Below, in pieces: positions 1-5,497 of a DNA stretch of 10,672 bases (the first letter of the stretch is position 1; the number at the start of each line of letters is the position of its first letter). The position numbers were made by a program, and so were the translations under genes. Source of the stretch: an uncultured Treponema sp. (GTDB lineage: Bacteria > Spirochaetota > Spirochaetia > Treponematales > Treponemataceae); NCBI GenBank assembly GCA_947176045.1, contig CAMWPF010000026.1:1-10672 (forward strand), given 5' to 3'. The notes beneath the pieces are model-generated. The model was not told the DNA's origin. It ran no database searches and saw nothing but the letters and a program-made list of their open reading frames with translations.

Positions 1-96
1 CCCCCGCGGTTGTGTTTAATCACCCCGGGGGGGGCCCTCACTCCGCGGGCCCCCCCCTTCGTTCACCGCCATATCCACCAAAATACGCGCAGCGCC
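1..96. other. Non-coding window edge, G/C-homopolymer rich
   Basis: No gene is supported here. The stretch lies downstream of the thioredoxin stop codon and is dominated by runs of G and C, with CCGCGG present twice (4-9 and 43-48). The composition is unlike the rest of the window. It may be the end of an assembled contig or a low-quality stretch. I see no good T-tract terminator for thioredoxin in it. Confidence 0.5.
27..57. repeat. Perfect 11-bp inverted repeat of G8CCC / GGGC8
   Basis: The left arm GGGGGGGGCCC (27-37) and right arm GGGCCCCCCCC (47-57) are exact reverse complements around a 9-base loop (38-46). A transcript from either strand could fold into a very stable hairpin. Neither side is followed by a clear T-tract: the plus side continues TTCGTT and the minus side GGGGTGATT. 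A canonical intrinsic terminator is therefore not supported. It could be a transcription or replication barrier, or an assembly artefact at a contig end. Confidence 0.55.
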
Positions 97-411
97 TTAT
101 GCGTTCCGCACCATTTCCAAAATCTGCTCTTTCGGCTTTGCGCCGGCAGACTGGGCGACGACCTTTCCGTCCTTGAACACCACAAGGTTCGGAATGCTCA
201 TCACCTTGTACTGATTCGCCAAATCAGGCTGCTCGTCCACATTCACCTTGCAGAACGCATATTCAGGATGCTCGTCAGCCAGCTCGTCCACCAACGGGGA
301 GACCATCCGGCACGGTCCGCACCAGCCCGCCCAAAAATCGACAAGAACCGGAACACCGCTGCCAAGCACTTCCTGCTGGAAATTCTCAATCGTAACTGTC
401 TTTGCCGCCAT
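97..411 (-). CDS. trxA: Thioredoxin
   Basis: A 104-residue protein of classic thioredoxin length. It is a cytoplasmic thiol-disulfide oxidoreductase that, in this family, is reduced by thioredoxin reductase and reduces ribonucleotide reductase, peroxiredoxins and other disulfides. The active site WCGPC is visible with the redox cysteines at residues 31 and 34. Upstream lie the buried Asp25 (in VDFWA) and, later, the cis-proline loop SIPNL at Pro74. An additional Cys54 lies outside the active site. The start at 411 is fixed by a perfect GGAGG Shine-Dalgarno (plus-strand CCTCC, 420-424) with 8-base spacing. It is transcribed divergently from the unknown gene at 503. No thioredoxin reductase is in the window. 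Family assignment is secure; the physiological partner cannot be read from here. Confidence 0.97.
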   Translation of the reverse strand: MAAKTVTIENFQQEVLGSGVPVLVDFWAGWCGPCRMVSPLVDELADEHPEYAFCKVNVDEQPDLANQYKVMSIPNLVVFKDGKVVAQSAGAKPKEQILEMVRNA

Positions 412-433
412 GCTTCATTCCTCCATGATTCAA

Positions 434-462
434 AATATACACAAAAAAAGCGGAAGCGGCTA
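434..462 (-). promoter_or_regulatory. Candidate trxA promoter (weak -35)
   Basis: On the minus strand a -10-like TATATT (434-439, 5 of 6 matches) is preceded at 17 bases by TAGCCG (457-462, only 3 of 6 to TTGACA). Predicted transcription start is near 427, giving a short leader that still holds the GGAGG. It overlaps the plus-strand candidate promoter, so the two may interfere. The -10 is plausible and the -35 poor. Confidence 0.35.
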
Positions 463-466
463 TAAA
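438..466 (+). promoter_or_regulatory. Candidate promoter for the 503-2552 genes
   Basis: TACACA (438-443, 4 of 6 to TTGACA), a 17-base spacer and TATAAA (461-466, 5 of 6 to TATAAT) form a reasonable sigma-70-type promoter. The predicted start is near 473, about 30 bases before the chosen ATG at 503. The spacer contains an A-tract, and the 11-mer AAAAAAGCGGA occurs twice (444-454 and 464-474) exactly 20 bases apart, about two helical turns, which favours intrinsic bending. Confidence 0.45.
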
Positions 467-502
467 AAAGCGGAGCGCGCCGCCCGCAGGATGAACCGCG
501 TC

Positions 503-2065
503 ATGACGATTGATTTTTCTTCTGCCGTAGATTATTTTATATATATGAAGATACCGGCAGACGTAATTGTCAGTAAGTTTTTGCGGACATATCCAGACAC
601 ATTCTCCGCAAAAGAATTCGAAGCGATGCTTTCCCGCATCGGCGTGAAGACAAGCCTCACGGACTGCGAGGAATTCCTTGAAGGCAGCGTGAACGTCTTC
701 GCCCTCGCCGACGGAACATACGCGACGCGCGCCTGCGCCTTCACCGGAGCATACTTCAGCTTCCGTCCGACGCGCAAGGAGATTGACAAGGGCGCGTTCA
801 TCGCCGGACACCGCTGCATTCCGTTCGTCGATCCGGACGCCCATTCCTGCAGGCTCACCTTCTTATTCAACGGCGCTCCGCTGCCGCGCGCCGTCATCGA
901 AATCGACAGCAACACGGCGCTTGACCTGTTCGCCTTGTACGGAGAGGAATTTGAAGTCCAATACATCGCCGCCGACCCTGCGAACGCAGGTCTGGATCTG
1001 TCCGCGACGGACTTCTCGCTTCCGTCAAAAATAAAGCTTTCCGGCTTTTCCATCGAACCGCTCGTCCGCGACGCCGGCTTCCAATCCGGCGACCGCCTTC
1101 TATGCGCCGTCCGCGACTGGGATGCGGGAACCATCGATGTCTCCGTTCTGCCGCACAACGACAGTCCGTTCCAAATGAACGCGCAGGACATGGAGCGAGA
1201 GCAGTGGTATTCCGTTCTGGAACAGTGCCTGCTGGAAAGCTTTGACAACGCGGGTCCCCGCGCATCGATAGAAGAGCAGCTGGCATTCGTATTCGCGGAC
1301 AAGCGCTCGGAATTGTGCGGCATGAACTGCGGCGCCGTCGAAGAGCTGTTCCGGCGTTCAAAAAAAATCGGATTCGAGCCGTTCGGCGTAGAAACGCGGC
1401 TGTGGCGCAAAGGAGAGGACGTTCCGGCAGTCGGAACATGGAATTCCTGCGGCGAAGGCATCGCTTCCGGCGCTGAAAATTCCGCGGCGCAGCAGCCGTC
1501 CTTAAAGCAGGAGGCGCAGCAGGAAACCGGCGAATCCATCAGGATCCTTGCGGAAGAACAGGCGCCGGACTATCTGGTGGACGCATATTTGAAGGACGCG
1601 CTGTACGCCAAGCAGGATGATTTCATCAAAATCCTCCTCAATCTGTATCCGAATTTCTTTCAATTTCCCTCCCACCAGCAAAAGCTCATGTTGTTGCACT
1701 TGGAAACCAGACATGGTATACTCGTTCGTGACTACAATCGCTTTGCGGATTTTGATGTCGGCGAAATCCGGCACAAGGCGCTGGAACTGTATTCTGCCGT
1801 GAACGAACTTGTCTGTTCAATCGACATGGCAGGCACAAACCTTGCGCATTATCCGCAGCAGCCGCTCGTCATCCTGTCGCAGATTTTCGGACACGTCATG
1901 CACATCATCGAAATGATCCAGACTGATCCGGCGTCTGTCATCAGGGAGATGAACGAAGTCACGCTTTCTTTGGAAGGGATGGAATTCAATTTTGAAGAAA
2001 TCAGCGGACAATTGAAAAGCGCATTGTATGAAGAATCCCAGAACGGGTTCAGCATCATCAAATAA
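503..2065 (+). CDS. Unknown protein, linked to a PtsN-like EIIA gene
   Basis: I do not recognise a named family. The protein is about 520 residues, soluble by inspection, with no signal peptide or membrane helix. It looks modular. Residues 1-90 are a mostly helical N-terminal region. Residues 90-230 are mixed alpha/beta. Residues 231-310 form a segment of acidic helices ending in a beta-like stretch (FGVETRLWRKGEDVP), with a winged-helix-like rhythm. A Gly/Ala/Gln/Glu/Ser-rich linker follows at about 311-350, then a helical C-terminal region (351-520). A YP-containing helix near residues 22-34 resembles one at 374-386, hinting at an internal repeat. The start is uncertain. ATG 503 has AGGA 11 bases upstream. 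ATG 491 is in frame but abuts its AGG. ATG 545 lacks a ribosome site. The EIIA gene begins 13 bases after the stop, so the two are probably cotranscribed. A regulatory or scaffold role is possible but is inference only. Confidence 0.85.
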   Translation: MTIDFSSAVDYFIYMKIPADVIVSKFLRTYPDTFSAKEFEAMLSRIGVKTSLTDCEEFLEGSVNVFALADGTYATRACAFTGAYFSFRPTRKEIDKGAFIAGHRCIPFVDPDAHSCRLTFLFNGAPLPRAVIEIDSNTALDLFALYGEEFEVQYIAADPANAGLDLSATDFSLPSKIKLSGFSIEPLVRDAGFQSGDRLLCAVRDWDAGTIDVSVLPHNDSPFQMNAQDMEREQWYSVLEQCLLESFDNAGPRASIEEQLAFVFADKRSELCGMNCGAVEELFRRSKKIGFEPFGVETRLWRKGEDVPAVGTWNSCGEGIASGAENSAAQQPSLKQEAQQETGESIRILAEEQAPDYLVDAYLKDALYAKQDDFIKILLNLYPNFFQFPSHQQKLMLLHLETRHGILVRDYNRFADFDVGEIRHKALELYSAVNELVCSIDMAGTNLAHYPQQPLVILSQIFGHVMHIIEMIQTDPASVIREMNEVTLSLEGMEFNFEEISGQLKSALYEESQNGFSIIK

Positions 2066-2078
2066 ACGGAGAAACATG

Positions 2079-2552
2079 ATGGAAGTCGATATCGCGCAAT
2101 TCATCCGCAAGGGCGGAATCCATACAGGAATCGAAGGGTCGACACCGGAGGAAGTGCTGAAAAATGCCTGCGCCGTACTGCCGTTCCCCCAGAGCGTCTC
2201 GCCGGATGCGTTCTGCAACGCGCTCTGCGCCCGCGAAGAAGTTATGAGCACAGCCATCGGAAACGGAATCATGCTGCCGCACGCCAGCTCTCCGATGCTC
2301 AAGGAAGAGGAGGAGCAGCGGATCTACGTCGTCTATCCAAAAACGCCGTTGGACGTCAAGGCGATGGACGGCAGGAAAATCTACGTCATGTTCATTCTGC
2401 TGACCCAAAACAGGAATTCCCACCTGAACGTCCTTGCGTCCCTGCAAAAGCTGTTCAGCAGCCAGAATTTCAGAACGCTTTTGGAACACGGCGCGGAAGA
2501 ATCCGTCCTTCTGGAAGCAGTCAGAAAGGAAACGGCCGAACCGTCCGCGTAG
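2079..2552 (+). CDS. ptsN: PTS EIIA-type (PtsN-like) phosphoacceptor protein
   Basis: A 157-residue single-domain protein of the EIIA fructose/nitrogen family (PTS_EIIA_2). These cytoplasmic proteins accept a phosphate from HPr or NPr on a histidine. Free-standing PtsN members regulate rather than transport sugar. The diagnostic stretch is REEVMSTAIGNGIMLPHASS (residues 52-71), equivalent to the family's conserved RE..sTgiGnGiaiPH; His68 is the expected phosphorylation site. The C-terminal half has the family's HLNVLASLQKLF helix (about 112-123). No EIIB or EIIC domain is attached, and no HPr or EI is nearby. The start at 2079 is preferred over the adjacent in-frame ATG at 2076 because GGAG (2068-2071) then sits 7 bases upstream. 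It follows the unknown gene by 13 bases, and its ribosome site lies just past that gene's stop. The domain call is strong; the exact subtype and target are not determined. Confidence 0.88.
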   Translation: MEVDIAQFIRKGGIHTGIEGSTPEEVLKNACAVLPFPQSVSPDAFCNALCAREEVMSTAIGNGIMLPHASSPMLKEEEEQRIYVVYPKTPLDVKAMDGRKIYVMFILLTQNRNSHLNVLASLQKLFSSQNFRTLLEHGAEESVLLEAVRKETAEPSA

Positions 2553-2663
2553 CATCCGCTGCCAGTCGGCAGAACGCGGCCGCATCCGCATCCCATGTAT
2601 CGGAAAGAATCTATCGGAACCGTCCGGAGCAAGCGTCCGGTTTCAATCAACAGGAGTCACATA
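2553..2663 (+). promoter_or_regulatory. EIIA-tkt spacer with hairpins and short direct repeats
   Basis: This 111-base gap holds a perfect 5-bp hairpin CTGCC-AGTC-GGCAG (2559-2572) just after the EIIA stop. It also contains the octamer TATCGGAA twice (2598-2605 and 2612-2619, 14 bases apart), GCATCCGC twice (2552-2559 and 2582-2589), and a 5-bp dyad CCGGA-N7-TCCGG (2624-2640) followed by only TTT. The transketolase ribosome site AGGAG is at 2652-2656. I see no convincing promoter. The repeats could be regulator sites or weak attenuating structures. Confidence 0.35.
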
Positions 2664-4643
2664 ATGAACGAAAAAGCAATCAGCGCCGTAGCCGCATCAA
2701 TCAGAAGCCTTTCGATGGATGCAATCCAAAAGGCGAATTCCGGCCATCCCGGGCTGCCGCTGGGCGCGGCGGAACTTGCGGCGGTCTTGTACGGCGAAAT
2801 CATGAAGCACAATCCGGCGGACTCAAAATGGGCCGACAGGGACCGGTTCGTCCTTTCCGCCGGACATGGCTCCATGCTGCTGTATTCCATCCTGCATCTC
2901 AGCGGATACGATGTTTCAATGGACGACATCAAGTCGTTCCGGCAGGTGCGTTCGCGCTGTCCGGGACACCCGGAATACGGCATGACCGACGGCGTGGAAA
3001 ACACAAGCGGCCCGCTCGGACAGGGCGTCTCCATGGCGGTCGGCATGGCTGTTGCGGAATCCATGCTCGCCGCGCGGTTCAACACGCCGGAACACACGGT
3101 CGTCAATCACTACACCTACTCGCTCGTCGGCGAAGGATGCCTGGAAGAAGGCGTCTCCTCCGAAGCGTGCAGCCTCGCCGGACATTTGAAATTGGGAAAG
3201 CTCATCGTCTTCTATGATGAGAACCGCGTCAGCATCGACGGCCCGACGGACATCACGTTCACGGAGGATATCGCCAAACGCTACGAGGCGTACGGCTGGC
3301 AGGTGCTGCGCGGCTCCATGTACAATCCGACTGAAATCGTCCGGCTTGCCGAAGAAGCGAAGCGGTGCACTGGAAAGCCGTCCCTCATCATGCTCAAGTC
3401 CGTAATCGGATACGGCGCGCCGAAGCAGGGAACGCCGGACGTCCACGGCGCGGCGCTCGGCAGCGACGGCGTGAAGGCGGCGAAACAGACCCTTGGAATC
3501 CCGGAAGCAGAAGACTTCTACGTTTTCCCGGAAGCATACAGCTACTTCGCCGAAAAGAAGTCCGCCTTCGCGCAGCGCGAGGCGGACTGGCAGAAAGAAT
3601 TCGACGCATGGTCGGCTGCAAATCCGAAGCTGCGCGCCATGTGGGACGCGTTCCATTCTGACAAGCCGACAGCGGAAGTGCCGGACGTGCAGTTTCAGGC
3701 GGCTGACAAAATGGCGACCCGTGCCGCGGGCGGAAAGATGCTCAACGTCATGGCGGCTCGGTACGGAAACCTCGTCGGCGGTTCGGCTGATCTGGCGGGA
3801 CCGAACAAGACGGAACTGAAGGACGCGGACGGCGTCTACTCGGCGGAAAACCCGCTCGGCAGGACGATCGAATTCGGCATCCGCGAATTCGCCATGTCCG
3901 CAGTCTGCTCCGGCCTCCGGCTGCACGGAGGCCTGCGTCCGTTCTGCGCGACGTTCCTTGTGTTCAGCGACTACCTGCGCCCGCAGCTCCGCGTGGCATC
4001 CCTCATGAAGCTGCCGCTCATCTACATCTTCACCCACGACTCCATTTATGTCGGCGAGGACGGCCCGACGCACCAGCCGGTGGAAATGCTGACCGCCCTG
4101 CGCGCCATCCCCGGCGTCCATGTGCTCCGTCCGGGAGATGCGCAGGAAACAGCGGCGGCGTGGGAAATCGCGATGGAGTCGAAAGACCATCCCGTCTGCA
4201 TCACGCTGACCCGGCAGGATGTTCAGGGATATGAAAAGGACGACGCGGACTGGAAGGCTCACATCCGTTCCGGCGCGTACATCGTCAAAAACGGAACGGA
4301 CGGGACGGCGGCACCTGACATCACAATCCTCGCCTCCGGCTCGGAAGTGTCCATGGCGGTGGAGGCGGCGGCGCTCGTTCCTGAGAAGAACATCCGCATC
4401 GTGTCCGTCCTTGACTTGAAGCTGTTCGACGGACTGCCGGAAGCCGGCCAGGCAAAGCTCATCGGCGGGGCGGCGCGCGTCATCGCAGCGGAGGCGGGCA
4501 TCAGCATGGAATGGCGGCCGTACGTCACGGACAGGCGCGACTTGTTCTGCATCGACCGGTTCGGAGAGTCCGGCCCCGCTCAGAAGGTCGCGGAGGACTT
4601 GGGCTTCACGGCACAGAAGCTCGCGGAACTGCTCAGGCAGTAG
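2664..4643 (+). CDS. tkt: Transketolase
   Basis: A full-length, three-domain transketolase of 659 residues, the family norm. It is the cytoplasmic TPP- and Mg-dependent enzyme that moves two-carbon units between sugar phosphates in the non-oxidative pentose phosphate pathway. Visible landmarks: ANSGHPG near the N-terminus, SAGHGSMLLYS, the GPLGQG loop, the TPP-binding region ending in YDENRVSIDG, GGSADLAGPN, the catalytic-Glu region IEFGIREFAM, and THDSIYVGEDGPTHQPVE in the pyrimidine domain. One oddity: the metal-binding GDG motif reads GEG, with Glu157 where the family has Asp. The start at 2664 has AGGAG (2652-2656) at 7-base spacing and matches the usual N-terminus; an upstream in-frame ATG at 2595 would add 23 atypical residues. 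It follows EIIA by 111 bases and ends at a strong terminator, so it may be cotranscribed with EIIA or use an unseen promoter. Confidence 0.97.
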   Translation: MNEKAISAVAASIRSLSMDAIQKANSGHPGLPLGAAELAAVLYGEIMKHNPADSKWADRDRFVLSAGHGSMLLYSILHLSGYDVSMDDIKSFRQVRSRCPGHPEYGMTDGVENTSGPLGQGVSMAVGMAVAESMLAARFNTPEHTVVNHYTYSLVGEGCLEEGVSSEACSLAGHLKLGKLIVFYDENRVSIDGPTDITFTEDIAKRYEAYGWQVLRGSMYNPTEIVRLAEEAKRCTGKPSLIMLKSVIGYGAPKQGTPDVHGAALGSDGVKAAKQTLGIPEAEDFYVFPEAYSYFAEKKSAFAQREADWQKEFDAWSAANPKLRAMWDAFHSDKPTAEVPDVQFQAADKMATRAAGGKMLNVMAARYGNLVGGSADLAGPNKTELKDADGVYSAENPLGRTIEFGIREFAMSAVCSGLRLHGGLRPFCATFLVFSDYLRPQLRVASLMKLPLIYIFTHDSIYVGEDGPTHQPVEMLTALRAIPGVHVLRPGDAQETAAAWEIAMESKDHPVCITLTRQDVQGYEKDDADWKAHIRSGAYIVKNGTDGTAAPDITILASGSEVSMAVEAAALVPEKNIRIVSVLDLKLFDGLPEAGQAKLIGGAARVIAAEAGISMEWRPYVTDRRDLFCIDRFGESGPAQKVAEDLGFTAQKLAELLRQ

Positions 4644-4663
4644 CCGGTGGAAACGGCGGACAG

Positions 4664-4693
4664 GCGGCGGACGGAGCGGTCCGCCGCTTTTTT
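4664..4693 (+). terminator. Intrinsic terminator after tkt
   Basis: A perfect 9-bp stem GCGGCGGAC (4664-4672) / GTCCGCCGC (4679-4687) with a 6-base loop GGAGCG is followed directly by six T residues (4688-4693). It begins 21 bases after the transketolase stop and should end the upstream transcript. Confidence 0.92.
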
Positions 4694-4725
4694 ATGGTTC
4701 AGTCCGGCGCAGTTTCTTCCGAAAA

Positions 4726-5337
4726 ATGAATATGAACACGATTCCAGCAGCAAAACCGATCCTGCCGTCCGTCATGCTCGCGGCCGCCTGCGCCGCCCTG
4801 CTCTTTTCCTGCAAGACAGTACCTTCTGGCACACAGGCATCCCGAAGCCTCACCGGAACGCCCGTCTTTTCAGAAGAGACGCTCACCGCATACTTCATGT
4901 CGCAGAATCCGTCCGCCGGACGAGCGGAAGTGTCCCGGCTCGCCGCGCTCTACATTGAGGAAGGCGCCATGGAAGGCATCAATTCCGACGTCGCCTTCGC
5001 GCAGATGTGCCTCGAAACGGGCTACTTGCGCTTCGGAAACCTTGTGACGCCGGACATGCACAACTACTGTGGGCTGGGAGCCATCGACGCGCAGCATCCC
5101 GGCGAGCGCTTCGAGACAGAGCAGCTCGGCGTGCGGGCGCACATCCAGCATCTCCACGCATACGGAACGACGTCTGAGTCCGTCTTGAACAACGCGCTTG
5201 TCGACTCACGCTACCGCTATGTCTCGCCGCGCGGAAAGGCTCCGACCGTCTTTGAGCTTGCCGGAACATGGGCGGCCGACCGCCAGTACGGCGAAAAGCT
5301 TGACGCCATCCTGACAAAAATGCAGGCCGTCCGCTGA
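4726..5337 (+). CDS. Glucosaminidase-domain lipoprotein
   Basis: A 203-residue predicted lipoprotein. The N-terminus has a hydrophobic signal segment (about 12-27) ending in the lipobox LFSC, so Cys29 would be lipid-modified after signal peptidase II cleavage. After a short linker comes a glucosaminidase-type (PF01832-like, lysozyme-superfamily) domain: SDVAFAQMCLETGYLRFGN carries the likely catalytic Glu97, followed by NYCGLGA (substrate-groove region) and a C-terminal part containing LAGTWAADRQYGEKL. Such proteins cleave the glycan strands of peptidoglycan, at growth sites or for insertion of envelope machines; the lipid anchor would place it at the periplasmic or outer face of a membrane. 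The ATG at 4726 has no recognisable Shine-Dalgarno, and neither does the alternative ATG at 4732. It starts only 32 bases after the tkt terminator and no promoter is evident in that gap. Domain assignment is good; the exact bond cleaved is unknown. Confidence 0.88.
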   Translation: MNMNTIPAAKPILPSVMLAAACAALLFSCKTVPSGTQASRSLTGTPVFSEETLTAYFMSQNPSAGRAEVSRLAALYIEEGAMEGINSDVAFAQMCLETGYLRFGNLVTPDMHNYCGLGAIDAQHPGERFETEQLGVRAHIQHLHAYGTTSESVLNNALVDSRYRYVSPRGKAPTVFELAGTWAADRQYGEKLDAILTKMQAVR

Positions 5338-5405
5338 CATTCGGAACAGCTGTTTAAAACCGCGCGCCGGCGGGCATCCCTTGGAACGCTTTTCCTCCAG
5401 CACAG

Positions 5406-5433
5406 AACGCGCGCAATTGCGCAAGAGCGCGTT
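5406..5433. repeat. Nested dyad overlapping the glyS -35
   Basis: AACGCGC (5406-5412) and GCGCGTT (5427-5433) are exact reverse complements. Between and overlapping them lies the perfect 12-base palindrome GCGCAATTGCGC (5411-5422), whose right half is the candidate -35 TTGCGC. The outer stem is followed by TT, so it might act as a weak terminator for the lipoprotein gene. Its position over the promoter equally suits an operator. Confidence 0.5.
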
Positions 5434-5445
5434 TTATGCTATGCT
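5417..5445 (+). promoter_or_regulatory. Candidate glyS promoter, extended -10
   Basis: TTGCGC (5417-5422), an exact 17-base spacer and TATGCT (5440-5445) preceded by TGC (5437-5439) form an extended -10 promoter. The predicted start is near 5452, about 46 bases upstream of the glyS ATG. This leader is far too short for a T-box riboswitch. Confidence 0.6.
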
Positions 5446-5459
5446 GTCGCCATATCACT

Positions 5460-5480
5460 GCACTGCAATCCAGCAAGTGC
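5460..5480 (+). other. Leader stem-loop just upstream of the glyS ribosome site
   Basis: GCACT (5460-5464) pairs with AGTGC (5476-5480). GC (5465-5466) pairs with GC (5473-5474), leaving one bulged A and a 6-base loop. The structure ends 3 bases before the Shine-Dalgarno AGAGGA (5484-5489). It could tune translation; the function is speculative. Confidence 0.35.
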
Positions 5481-5497
5481 GCCAGAGGACTTTTGAA

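Noticed and set aside
248..502. Upstream extension of the unknown gene into the thioredoxin region
   Set aside because: The frame stays open but would overlap the antisense trxA coding region and the divergent promoters, and its residues have no coding character.
532..1539. Open frame of 335 codons antisense to the unknown gene
   Set aside because: Ser/Arg-rich translation with no recognisable motifs. The plus-strand frame has helical periodicity, a ribosome-site candidate and an operon partner, and is clearly preferred.
2916..4262. Long open frame (448 codons) antisense to transketolase
   Set aside because: It lies wholly inside a certain gene. Its translation is rich in Arg, His, Asp and Val without family motifs, as expected for a shadow of GC-rich coding sequence.
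5446..5497. T-box riboswitch upstream of glycyl-tRNA synthetase
   Set aside because: The predicted leader is only about 46 bases, with no room for specifier loop, T-box sequence and antiterminator.
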